From: CAYJAZ01 sp964370095
GTDB lineage: Bacteria > Desulfobacterota > Desulfovibrionia > Desulfovibrionales > Desulfovibrionaceae
DNA: 13,729 bases
Reading direction: 5' to 3'
Assembly: GCA_964370095.1 (NCBI GenBank)
Contig: CAYJHJ010000056.1
Coordinates: 1-13,729, forward strand
Program-made: the position numbers and the translations under genes
Shown here: positions 1-7,176 of the stretch, one piece after another
How the letters are laid out: each line of letters begins with the position of its first letter
How positions within the stretch are numbered: position 1 is the first letter of the stretch
Notes under the pieces: generated by a model
The model's database searches: none
Told to the model about the DNA's origin: nothing
What the model saw: only the letters and a program-made list of their open reading frames with translations

Positions 1-321
1 ATGTATGATTTTTTTCACATTTGCTTGGCAGGCTTTTTTGAAAACATCTTTCGTGAAATCAATGCTATTTGTAAGGTCAAAACCTTTTTGTGTGCGGGCA
101 AAGGCTAAGTGCATAACAGTATTAATTTTTGAAAAATCAATACAATTTGCATAAAATTCTTCATTCGTAAAAACAGCTAAATTTTTTTGTGGAAATTCTT
201 CTTTAAGTTTTTTTGCGTTTGAAGAAAGGGCAAAGATATTAATGTTTTTTTCTTTCAAGTCTTTTATAAGAAGACGTCCTATTGTGCCATTTGCACCTGT
301 TATCAATAGATTATTTTCCAT
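1..321 (-). CDS. Extended SDR / NAD-dependent epimerase-dehydratase (N-terminal part, cut by window edge)
   Basis: Only the first 107 residues are present; the gene continues past the left edge. The N-terminus reads MENNLLITGANGTIGRLL, giving the TGAxGxxG dinucleotide-binding signature at residues 8-15, followed by the expected beta-alpha units. A VMHLAFART stretch sits near residue 82, where extended SDRs carry the HLAA-like strand that ends near the cofactor. The catalytic Tyr-x-x-x-Lys pair would lie beyond the window, so the reaction cannot be assigned. The ATG overlaps the last 11 bp of the upstream glycosyltransferase gene (ATGGAAAATAA), which suggests translational coupling and membership in the same operon. 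A role in making or modifying a nucleotide sugar for the same glycan is inferred from family and context. Campylobacter leg loci also carry an SDR (ptmA), but nothing here shows orthology. Confidence 0.8.
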   Translation of the reverse strand, partial: MENNLLITGANGTIGRLLIKDLKEKNINIFALSSNAKKLKEEFPQKNLAVFTNEEFYANCIDFSKINTVMHLAFARTQKGFDLTNSIDFTKDVFKKACQANVKKIIH

Positions 322-1420
322 CTAATTTTCCGCCATGTTCTAAAATAAATTTTTGCATAAATCTTGGCTCTTCATCTAAATTATGAAAATTGCCAACTTC
401 AAGAATATCGCCTTGATAAAAATAATGCTGTTCAGATTGATTATATGTATCTAGGAAATGAAATCCATAAAAATCAACTTTTTCAAGTGAAGAAAGGATA
501 GTATAAAGATATACAATTAAATCACAACCTGTGGTTAATATATAGCTAAGCCCAAGTTCATTCCACGCATATTTTGCACTTTCTTTCCCAAATTTTTGGC
601 ATTTTCTGTCAGATACGGAATAGATATTTTCAAGCCCGCTGTCTTCCCTAAAATAAAAAGTATCAAAACGCCATAAGCTAAGCGTAAAGTCAACTTTTTC
701 ATAATCAGCAAATCCTAAATTAGAAGCTGTGTTTACCCAAACACTTGTTTTTGCACCATAATCTTCTTCATAGCCCTTTCTTGTGCCATTGCTAAAGCGT
801 ATAACTACATCATGGTTATCAATTTCTTTTCCTTTTTTTTTGCCAAGCTCATAAGGCCCATTGCCTACTACGGCTATAGATTTTCCTTTTACAAGATTTT
901 CAAAGACTTGATTTTTTTCAGATTCAAGAATTTTTTGACAAACAAAGGCAGATTTTTCAATTTTTTCATTTGTTAAATTATGTGAGTGGAAATAATTTGC
1001 AACCAGTGGAAAATATTCAATATCCTTTAATTTATGGAAATAGGTATATCTTTTTGCAAGTGTGCTGACTTGCTTTGGGATATCATTTTCTATAAGAATG
1101 TGCATATACAAAAGCCAAAGCTTATTGTTTTCTGAAAGCCAGCAAAACTTTGAAGAGGCTAAGGCTTGTAAAGAAGCTAGCAATCTATCGCTTATGCCAT
1201 TATATTTATAATCGGATAACAGCATTTCATAATTATTGTTACGTATTTTTGGCACAAGGTATTGAGCTGTTTTATCAAAAATTTCTTTTGGTAAAGATTC
1301 ATTATTTTTTAAAATATTTTCTATTTCTATAAGTTTATTTTGCAAAGTCTTATTTTCATTTTCAAGCTTAAGGAGTTTTTCTTCAATTTCACTTGTTTGA
1401 AGTTTATTGTTTTTTGGCAT
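311..1420 (-). CDS. GT29-like (sialyltransferase-fold) glycosyltransferase, candidate nonulosonic acid transferase
   Basis: A 369-residue protein with two parts. Residues 4-40 are a charged, heptad-like segment rich in E, K, L and N, probably a coiled coil. An alpha-helical region follows to about 175. From 180 onward the sequence matches the donor-binding pattern of family GT29: AVVGNGP at 183-189, IDNHDVVIRFSNG at 200-212, TTGCD near 296-300, VDFYGFHF at 315-322, and a late H-Y-F-Y plus HNLDEE (His346) region that resembles the GT29 motif 3 / VS histidine area. No signal peptide or membrane span is visible, so it probably acts on the cytoplasmic face. GT29 enzymes use CMP-sialic acid; here the donor would be the CMP-nonulosonate of this operon, which is inference. 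The gene starts 23 bp after ptmE behind a GAGAAAG-type ribosome site. An A9 tract lies in codons 194-196. Confidence 0.75.
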   Translation of the reverse strand: MPKNNKLQTSEIEEKLLKLENENKTLQNKLIEIENILKNNESLPKEIFDKTAQYLVPKIRNNNYEMLLSDYKYNGISDRLLASLQALASSKFCWLSENNKLWLLYMHILIENDIPKQVSTLAKRYTYFHKLKDIEYFPLVANYFHSHNLTNEKIEKSAFVCQKILESEKNQVFENLVKGKSIAVVGNGPYELGKKKGKEIDNHDVVIRFSNGTRKGYEEDYGAKTSVWVNTASNLGFADYEKVDFTLSLWRFDTFYFREDSGLENIYSVSDRKCQKFGKESAKYAWNELGLSYILTTGCDLIVYLYTILSSLEKVDFYGFHFLDTYNQSEQHYFYQGDILEVGNFHNLDEEPRFMQKFILEHGGKLDGK

Positions 1421-1443
1421 AGGACTTTCTCTTTATAGTAAAT

Positions 1444-2499
1444 TTAAAAATTAATATACATCACATCATCTTTAGCTTTGGAATAATTGGCAATATTACC
1501 AATGTCAAGCCAATAACCCCTGATGGGAAAGTGGCATACTTTTAGTTTTTCATCTATAAGCAATTCCATAAAATCAGTTGAATTATAGGGAGCATTTTTA
1601 GGAATTTTATTAATATATTCCTTTTTAATCAAATAGATGCCTGCATTTGAATAATAGGTATAGCTTGGTTTTTCTACAAGTGATTTAATCTGTTTTTCTT
1701 CTGTTTCCAAAACTCCGTAAGGTATATCAATCTTTACATTAAAAGTAGCTGTAAGCATAGCACTTTCTTGATCTTTATAATAGAGGTAAAAGTCTTCAAA
1801 ATCAATATTTGTTAATATATCTGCATTCATTACAAGAATATTGTTGTTGCTAAACTTTTCAACTAAAGAAAGAGAGCCTATTGTTCCTAAAGGTTCACTT
1901 TCTTCAATAAAATGAAATTTGGCATTTGTTTTTTCATAATTAATTGTAATATAATTTATAATTTGTTCTTTCAGATAATTTACAGAAATATAGAAATTTT
2001 TCACGCCAAATTTAAGAAGGCGATCGATATTGTATGCAATAATCGGTTTTCCATTTAATTCTAGCATAGGTTTTGGGCAAGTGTTTGTGTATGGCTGCAA
2101 GCGTGTTCCTTTTCCACCTGCCATAATAACAACATCAAGTGGGAGTATTGCTTTTATTTCTGTTAAATCAATCAAGTCGATAATTTTTTTATCTGCATCA
2201 AGGTGAGGAATAAGTCTATAGTTGAGATTTTTTAATGTTTTTAATTTTACATAATCATTAACAGATTCAATATATTGAAAATTTTTATTCATTATATCCA
2301 GTATAGAAGAATCAATATCTATTCCTTTTACAAGAGCACGCCTTATATCGCCGTCAGTTATTGTTCCCAATACTATTTCATTTTCATCAATAACAAGTAC
2401 AACAGGCACATCTTTATTGGTAAAGGTATTGAACCTTTCCATAGTTTCGCGGATAGTGCTGTTGGAGTATATTAGATTTGCAAAATGTTTGTTTTTCAT
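1444..2499 (-). CDS. ptmE: CBS-domain sugar-phosphate nucleotidyltransferase, PtmE type (predicted glucosamine-1-phosphate guanylyltransferase)
   Basis: A 351-residue two-domain protein. Residues about 8-112 form a CBS-domain pair (VLVIDENEIVLGTITDGDIRR is the clearest half, residues 34-54). Residues 121-350 form a nucleotidyltransferase Rossmann domain with VVIMAGGKGTRLQPYT at 123-138 (G-G-x-G-T-R nucleotide-binding loop), CPKPMLELNGKPI at 141-153, VMNADIL at 223-229 (metal-binding Asp227), VEKP at 275-278 and GYWLDIG at 328-334. In Campylobacter the enzyme with this architecture, PtmE, makes GDP-glucosamine from GlcN-1-phosphate and so feeds a GDP-linked legionaminate route. The same order of genes here supports that role, but the choice of GTP over UTP or CTP cannot be read from the sequence. 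The CBS pair may sense a nucleotide. The gene lies 13 bp after the preceding oxidoreductase gene, with a weak ribosome site. Confidence 0.82.
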   Translation of the reverse strand: MKNKHFANLIYSNSTIRETMERFNTFTNKDVPVVLVIDENEIVLGTITDGDIRRALVKGIDIDSSILDIMNKNFQYIESVNDYVKLKTLKNLNYRLIPHLDADKKIIDLIDLTEIKAILPLDVVIMAGGKGTRLQPYTNTCPKPMLELNGKPIIAYNIDRLLKFGVKNFYISVNYLKEQIINYITINYEKTNAKFHFIEESEPLGTIGSLSLVEKFSNNNILVMNADILTNIDFEDFYLYYKDQESAMLTATFNVKIDIPYGVLETEEKQIKSLVEKPSYTYYSNAGIYLIKKEYINKIPKNAPYNSTDFMELLIDEKLKVCHFPIRGYWLDIGNIANYSKAKDDVMYINF

Positions 2500-2512
2500 A
2501 TTATTTATGCTC

Positions 2513-3460
2513 TTATATAGTTTTCAGATTGGCAATTTTTTCATAAAAAGGCACAAGTTCAACTTGTTTTTTAAGTGTGCAAAAATCAGTAAAGTTTCCT
2601 TCCAGGAAGTTTTTTACTTGAAGATATAAACCCGGTTTGTATTCAGCATCAAGTTTATTATCGATATCTACTTTTGACAAAGCAACAGAGCCAAGTTCTT
2701 GAATGTGCAATTCTTCTAAAGGGCGAAAAATATATCGTCTTTTTCTTGTAAGAACTTCAACACTCCATCTGCCGGCACTTTGCCAATTTGCATGATAAGA
2801 AAAAGGAATGTTTGCTTTTGTTATTCCTGCACCAGTGAATGCGGAAGCTGAAGGGTGCCAAGCCATACTTCCGTAATGAAAGCAGGCAATTTCTTTTGGT
2901 TCACCGCCAAGAAAAAACGCCATGTCAATAACATGGCTTGAATTTGCAAGCAGCCAATTTTCAAAAACTTTTTTGGGTTTGTTTGACTTTTCTATAATAT
3001 GCGACCATTCGGTAAATTCAAAAGTGAAAGATGTTGCACCGCCGTCTTCTGCAATCATTTTTTGGGCGGCAAGCACAGAAGAATAAAATCGTCTGTTATA
3101 ACCCAGCAATATTTCAACATCTTTATTTTTTGCATAATCATATAAACCTTGAATTTCTTGAAAGTTTATGCCTGCAGGTTTTTCGCTAAGAATTTTTTTT
3201 ACTCCTATGTCAACAAGTGTTTTAACTGTTTTATTCAAGTCTTCAACGCCAACGCTCACGATAGCAGCCTGTGCAAGAGATGGCTTTGTTGCCAAAAAAG
3301 CATCAAGCCCTCCTGTTATAACAGGAATATTTGTTGATTTTGTAAATTCCTGGGCTGAGTTTTCACCGCGCCCTATAACTGTTGTGTTAGCATTTAATGA
3401 ATTGAGAACCTTTATATAATCTCTTGACATAGTGCCTGAACCTACAAGCCAAATATTCAT
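2513..3460 (-). CDS. Gfo/Idh/MocA family NAD(P)-dependent oxidoreductase
   Basis: A 315-residue protein. The N-terminal Rossmann fold begins MNIWLVGSGTMSRDY, and the typical EKP motif is intact (SEKPAG, Lys94). GYNRRFY at 120-126 and NSSHVIDM at 173-180 (His176, Asp179) match the C-terminal substrate domain of the family. The start was set at this ATG because an AAAGGA ribosome site lies 6 bases upstream; an in-frame ATG 39 bases earlier overlaps the previous gene, has no such site, and would add a lysine/asparagine-rich tail before the Rossmann strand. Family members oxidise or reduce a hydroxyl or keto group on sugars or nucleotide sugars. Its place between legG and ptmE suggests a step in precursor supply or modification of the nonulosonic acid. 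The substrate is not known. Confidence 0.85.
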   Translation of the reverse strand: MNIWLVGSGTMSRDYIKVLNSLNANTTVIGRGENSAQEFTKSTNIPVITGGLDAFLATKPSLAQAAIVSVGVEDLNKTVKTLVDIGVKKILSEKPAGINFQEIQGLYDYAKNKDVEILLGYNRRFYSSVLAAQKMIAEDGGATSFTFEFTEWSHIIEKSNKPKKVFENWLLANSSHVIDMAFFLGGEPKEIACFHYGSMAWHPSASAFTGAGITKANIPFSYHANWQSAGRWSVEVLTRKRRYIFRPLEELHIQELGSVALSKVDIDNKLDAEYKPGLYLQVKNFLEGNFTDFCTLKKQVELVPFYEKIANLKTI

Positions 3461-3466
3461 ATTTTT

Positions 3467-3472
3467 TCCTTT
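3467..3472 (-). promoter_or_regulatory. Ribosome binding site AAAGGA that decides the start of the Gfo/Idh gene at 3460
   Basis: On the minus strand AAAGGA is followed by six A/T bases and then ATG at 3460. It lies in the 19-base gap after the stop of the preceding gene and supports the shorter 315-residue product. Confidence 0.65.
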
Positions 3473-3479
3473 GTTATTT

Positions 3480-4442
3480 TTAGGTAATAGGGCATTCAAG
3501 GCTTGAAAATCCTTGCTCTTGCATATGCTTTATAAAAAATTCTAAAAGAGGTGTGTGTAAAGCACAAGACTCTTCAAATGTTGTCAATTCACATGTGCCT
3601 GTTTGCATAATTTCTTCAACAAAAAGATTTGTCAATTCACTTTGATAGGGTATATGCAAAGGTAACTCTTGTGCCTTCCATCGGTTTTCTTGTGTATAGA
3701 GAGTGCAAGTGCTGTTGTGTTCGCCTAAATATGCATGAGCTTGATTTCCCCAAATTTGAATAGTTAGAGGAGCTGTTGAGTTTTGTACGGAGCTAAGTGT
3801 AATAATCGAGCCTTTATCACCTTTTGCAAGCAATGAACCCGTGAGTTCTTTATATCCTTCACGCTTGCTTTCGTGTATGGTTTTGTCTAAAAAATTATTC
3901 AAATAGATAAAGTTTTTTTCTTTTGTAAAGTAAGAAACAAGGTCGATGAAATGTATGCTGTTGCAAGCAAGCCCCCAATCACCGCCCTGTGCAACAAAAT
4001 TTAAACAAGTATCTTTTTCAAATATTTTTGCCATGTTTTTATATATTGGATACATGCGGCGTGGGCAATTCACCCATGCTTTTATAGCATGTTTTTCAAG
4101 AAGTTTTTGTATGCGTGAATAATCTTCTGAGAGAGTAAAAAGCACTTTTTCAAACAGAATATATTGTATTTTGCTTTTTTCTATTAATTCTTCAGTAACT
4201 TTTGCTCTTACACGTGAAGCAGTTGCAATGATAGCAAGATTATATGTTTTATTTTGTGGAATTTCCTGTAAAAATGTGGCATTTATTTTTGCATGCTCAA
4301 CTTCTTCAAAGCGTTGTTTGCACACTTCTAAAGCTTGTGATGAAAGGTCTACAACATCAATATGCACAGAAGTTTGCAGCTTGCAAATAGCTTGTAAATG
4401 CCTGCTTCCTAGTTGGCCTGCTCCGATAAGAATAATTTGCAT
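3480..4442 (-). CDS. Gfo/Idh/MocA-like oxidoreductase with EKV in place of EKP
   Basis: A 320-residue protein. It opens MQIILIGAGQLGSRHLQAI, a GxGxxGxRH Rossmann motif at residues 7-15. The position normally held by the EKP motif reads FEKVLF (residues 97-102), so the lysine is kept and the proline is lost. VNCPRRMYP (124-132) and GGDWGLACNSIHFID (153-167) mark the substrate domain. It shares little with the neighbouring oxidoreductase apart from the fold, so the two are not a recent duplication. It starts 12 bp after legG behind an AGGA site. From memory, Campylobacter leg loci also carry an oxidoreductase gene (ptmF) between legG/ptmE and legF, thought to help supply the amino-sugar precursor; position alone suggests this could be an equivalent. 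The reaction is unassigned. Confidence 0.8.
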   Translation of the reverse strand: MQIILIGAGQLGSRHLQAICKLQTSVHIDVVDLSSQALEVCKQRFEEVEHAKINATFLQEIPQNKTYNLAIIATASRVRAKVTEELIEKSKIQYILFEKVLFTLSEDYSRIQKLLEKHAIKAWVNCPRRMYPIYKNMAKIFEKDTCLNFVAQGGDWGLACNSIHFIDLVSYFTKEKNFIYLNNFLDKTIHESKREGYKELTGSLLAKGDKGSIITLSSVQNSTAPLTIQIWGNQAHAYLGEHNSTCTLYTQENRWKAQELPLHIPYQSELTNLFVEEIMQTGTCELTTFEESCALHTPLLEFFIKHMQEQGFSSLECPIT

Positions 4443-4454
4443 AGTTTTTCCTGA

Positions 4455-5612
4455 TTAGATATTAAATTTTATGTTGTAGAAATTTTTCTTATAAAGTTCT
4501 TGCAAGTTTGTTTTCTTTAGAATATCAACAATTTCTTGAGCTGTATTATTCTTTTCGTAAGGATTTGTGATAAACTTTAGACTTTCACGTGAAGGCAATT
4601 CTTGCAAAGCCTTAGAAATTGCAGATTTTGTGGCATCACAATTTATAATTGATTTTGCTTGCAATCTGCCTTGTTGCCTATTACCTATATTGAGCGTGGG
4701 CACTTTAAAGCTGGGGGCTTCTAAAATTCCGCTTGATGAATTTCCTATAACTGCTCTGCAATATTTCATCATGCTCATATAAAGTAATGCCCCAAGGCTA
4801 TCGACTGCTTTGATTTTATGCGGATATTTTTCAATATATTTATCAAGAATATTGTTTAATTCACTTGAACCTGTATCAGCGTTTGCTCTTGTAAATAATG
4901 TAACATATTTATCTTGCTCAATAAGTGCGTCTAATAAAGCAAGAAATTGCTTGCTTTGCGATTGCTTTTCCATAGTTACGGGATGAAAAGTTGCAAGCAA
5001 AGTATTGCTGCATTGTATGGCTAAATCTTTATTGATTTCCTCTTCGCGAAGAAATGTCATAGTTTTTATGTTTGATAAACTTAATGAACCTACATTGAAA
5101 ACAGTATCAGGCTGTTCACCTAATTGTATAACTCTTTTTCTATATTCCTCACAAGAAGTAAAGTGAAGGTTGCTCATTTTTGTGAGGGAATGCCTAAATA
5201 TATCATCAAATGCACCATAGGTTATATCACCGCCTGAAATATGAGCAATAGGGATATTTAAAACAACACACGCACTTGCTATTGCAAAAATTTCATATCG
5301 ATCCCCTAAAAGCACAACTAAATCAGGTTCAAGCTTTTGCAAAGCTTCGCCTACTTTTGAAGTTGCATTTGCCATAGTTTTGAGAATGCCTTGAGCAGAA
5401 TCATTTTCAATAATTTCTACAAGAATATCGGGGATAATTCCATCTTTTTCTATTTCAGTGATTGTGTATCCGTAATTTTTATCAAGGTGAGTGCCTGTAA
5501 CAAGCACTTGAGTTATAATGCTTTCTTCTTTTTCTAAAAGAAAAATAAGTTGCTTGAGATAGCTATATTCAGCTCGTGTAGCTGTAATTAGACAAATTTT
5601 TCTTTTATCCAT
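4455..5612 (-). CDS. legG: Hydrolysing nucleotide-sugar 2-epimerase, LegG/NeuC family
   Basis: A 385-residue GT-B-fold enzyme of the NeuC/NnaA family. Starting at MDKRKICLITATRAEY, it shows the NeuC N-terminus, VVLLGDRYEIFA at 99-110, HISGGDITYGAFDD at 124-137, RHSLTKMSNLHF at 140-151, GNSSSGILEAP at 290-300 and GNRQQGR at 310-316, the last two forming the nucleotide-binding half. LegG removes the nucleoside diphosphate from the 2,4-diacetamido-2,4,6-trideoxyglucose donor while inverting C2, giving the free manno sugar used by LegI. The start was chosen because the ATG overlaps the legI stop by 8 bp (ATGGATAA) and has GAGG six bases upstream. An in-frame ATG 36 bases earlier lies inside legI and adds a lysine-rich tail. 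NeuC proper (UDP-GlcNAc to ManNAc) is excluded only by the presence of legB and legC. Confidence 0.9.
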   Translation of the reverse strand: MDKRKICLITATRAEYSYLKQLIFLLEKEESIITQVLVTGTHLDKNYGYTITEIEKDGIIPDILVEIIENDSAQGILKTMANATSKVGEALQKLEPDLVVLLGDRYEIFAIASACVVLNIPIAHISGGDITYGAFDDIFRHSLTKMSNLHFTSCEEYRKRVIQLGEQPDTVFNVGSLSLSNIKTMTFLREEEINKDLAIQCSNTLLATFHPVTMEKQSQSKQFLALLDALIEQDKYVTLFTRANADTGSSELNNILDKYIEKYPHKIKAVDSLGALLYMSMMKYCRAVIGNSSSGILEAPSFKVPTLNIGNRQQGRLQAKSIINCDATKSAISKALQELPSRESLKFITNPYEKNNTAQEIVDILKKTNLQELYKKNFYNIKFNI

Positions 5613-6594
5613 CAATAGCCTCATCTTCTTTGTAGTTTTTTGTTGCAATTTTACCTATCACTTGCTCCCAAAGCATTGGGCTTATGCCTGTTGCAGGGCG
5701 TTTTGTTGTTATGTTTTCTTCTGTAAAGATTTCGCCTTTATATATATTGCAACTTGCCACTATTGATTTTCTTGCAATTTCAATATTTTTAATCTCACTC
5801 TTGCTTGCTTTCTTTTCATAAGAACCAAAAGCTTTTTCAATATTTCTTATTGCATGCACCATTTCTTTTAGTTCATACGGCTCTAAACTTGCTTTATGAT
5901 CAGGCCCTTGCATGGTAGTGTCTAAGGTGAAGTGTTTTTCAATGATTGTTGCACCCATGGCAACTGCGGCAATAGAAACTTCAATGCCTTTTGTGTGGTC
6001 AGAATAGCCAACAGGCAGATTAAAAGCTTCACGCATGGTTTGCATGGCATTTAGGTTTACATCTTCAAAAGGGCAAGGATATTCTGTTGTGCAGTGTAAT
6101 AATTCAACATCGCAGTCTTTTAAAATTTCAAGAGCCGCCTTAATTTCCTTTAGGTTTGACATCCCTGTTGAAAGAATAACTTTCTTTTTATAGGAATTTA
6201 TTTTGCGAAGATAGGGCAGATTTGTAATTTCGCCTGAGGGAATTTTAAAAATTTCCATTCCTAAATTATAAAGAAAATCACAGCTTTCCAAATCGAAGGG
6301 AGTGGAAAGGAAAAGAATATTTTTTTCTTGGCAATAATTTTTTAATTCTTTGAAATCATTAAAGGTTAAAGCCAATTTATCTATCATACTAAGCTGATTT
6401 TCAACAGTATCTGTTGTTTGTTTTTGATATTCAGCTTTTTGTGCATGTTTACTGACAAGTTTTTCAGGAATAAATGTTTGAAATTTCACGCAATCACAGC
6501 CAGCTTCAACAGCTTTGTCAATAAGCTTTTTTGCTAATTTCAAAGAGCCGTTATGGTTGACCCCGGCTTCTGCTATAATAAAAACTTTTTCCAT
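5605..6594 (-). CDS. legI: Legionaminic-acid-type synthase, NeuB family
   Basis: A 329-residue full-length NeuB-family synthase. The TIM barrel begins VFIIAEAGVNHNGSLKLA (4-21) and contains CVKFQTF (35-41), FLSTPFD (95-101), FKIPSGEI (116-123), LSTGMSNLKEI (141-151), LLHCTTEYPCP (165-175), GYSDHTKG (196-203) and IEKHFTLD (218-225) followed by GPDHKASLEP (230-239). A C-terminal antifreeze-like SAF domain covers about 270-329 and includes KRPATGISP (298-306). NeuB enzymes condense PEP with a C6 manno-sugar. The GPDHKASLEP form is shared by sialic and legionaminic synthases and differs from typical pseudaminic synthases, so with legB, legC and legG beside it the product is predicted to be legionaminic acid or an isomer. 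The gene starts 3 bp after the acetyltransferase stop and overlaps legG by 8 bp. Confidence 0.92.
   Translation of the reverse strand: MEKVFIIAEAGVNHNGSLKLAKKLIDKAVEAGCDCVKFQTFIPEKLVSKHAQKAEYQKQTTDTVENQLSMIDKLALTFNDFKELKNYCQEKNILFLSTPFDLESCDFLYNLGMEIFKIPSGEITNLPYLRKINSYKKKVILSTGMSNLKEIKAALEILKDCDVELLHCTTEYPCPFEDVNLNAMQTMREAFNLPVGYSDHTKGIEVSIAAVAMGATIIEKHFTLDTTMQGPDHKASLEPYELKEMVHAIRNIEKAFGSYEKKASKSEIKNIEIARKSIVASCNIYKGEIFTEENITTKRPATGISPMLWEQVIGKIATKNYKEDEAIDG
5619..5622 (-). promoter_or_regulatory. Ribosome binding site GAGG for legG, inside the end of legI
   Basis: On the minus strand GAGG sits six bases before the ATG at 5612. It supports this start over the in-frame ATG at 5648 and implies that legG translation is coupled to the end of legI. 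Confidence 0.6.
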
Positions 6595-6597
6595 GTT

Positions 6598-7176
6598 TTA
6601 CTCTTTTATTATTTGCCCTGCTTTTATAAAGCTGTTTGCATTTATTTGAACACCCTGTGTAATTATTGTGTTTGCACCTATAAAAGAATTTTCTTTCACA
6701 CACACTTCTCCTGCCAAAACTGCACTTATTGAAATATGGCAATTGTTTTCTATAGTGCAATCGTGTTCGATAAGCGCTTTTGTGTTTATAATACAATTAG
6801 TTCCAATGGATGCTCCTGCATTAACAAAGGCATGTGCCATAACTATTGTGCCCTCGCCAAGAGTGGCATGTTTTGAAACATAGGCAAGGGGTGAAATTAT
6901 TGTTGCAAGCTTGACATTGTGTTCTTTGAGTAATTGAAAGAGCTTTATTCTGTGCTTTGCTGTGTGAATTTGCCCAAGTGTGATTAAAAAACTATGCGTG
7001 GATAAGTATTTTTTTATATCGTTATCAGTTCCGATGATTGGATAGCCAAGAAGAGCTTCCCCAACTTTTTCTGAAAGATCAAGTAAGCCTGAAATCTTGT
7101 ATTTGCCTTCATTTTCAATGACTTCAATGCAGCTTTTTGAATGACCGCCTGCACCTATAAGGATTAAGTCTTTCAT
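6598..7176 (-). CDS. NeuD/PglD-type sugar N-acetyltransferase, likely performs the LegH step
   Basis: A 192-residue protein. An N-terminal Rossmann-like nucleotide-sugar-binding part opens MKDLILIGAGGHSKSCIEVI. From about residue 95 a left-handed beta-helix of hexapeptide repeats follows (for example ATLGEGTIV, ASIGTNCII, NSFIGANTII). ALIEHDC places the family's catalytic histidine at position 138. In PglD this histidine activates the 4-amino group of UDP-4-amino-sugar for attack on acetyl-CoA. Between legC, which makes a 4-amino sugar, and legI/legG, which need the 4-acetamido form, the gene is well placed to supply the acetylation. Campylobacter uses a GNAT-type LegH for this, so the function would be met by a different fold. 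An alternative is O-acetylation of the finished nonulosonate, as NeuD proteins do. The start ATG shares one base with the legC stop (TAATG). Confidence 0.85.
   Translation of the reverse strand: MKDLILIGAGGHSKSCIEVIENEGKYKISGLLDLSEKVGEALLGYPIIGTDNDIKKYLSTHSFLITLGQIHTAKHRIKLFQLLKEHNVKLATIISPLAYVSKHATLGEGTIVMAHAFVNAGASIGTNCIINTKALIEHDCTIENNCHISISAVLAGEVCVKENSFIGANTIITQGVQINANSFIKAGQIIKE

Noticed and set aside
3168..3419. 83-residue open frame on the plus strand opposite the Gfo/Idh gene
   Set aside because: It is antisense to a well-supported gene, has no ribosome site or recognisable motif, and is explained by codon composition on the other strand.
4171..4458. 95-residue plus-strand open frame opposite the second Gfo/Idh gene
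   Set aside because: Fully antisense to the conserved GxGxxG-containing N-terminus, and cysteine/serine-rich composition is typical of a shadow frame.
4455..6594. Sialic acid (Neu5Ac) pathway from NeuB and NeuC homologues
   Set aside because: The pair is coupled with legB and legC homologues and a CBS-type nucleotidyltransferase, which a Neu5Ac route does not need. Sequence of NeuB alone would not separate the two.
6551..6796. 81-residue minus-strand frame spanning the acetyltransferase-legI junction
   Set aside because: It overlaps two well-supported genes in another frame, is lysine/cysteine/tyrosine-rich and has no family pattern.
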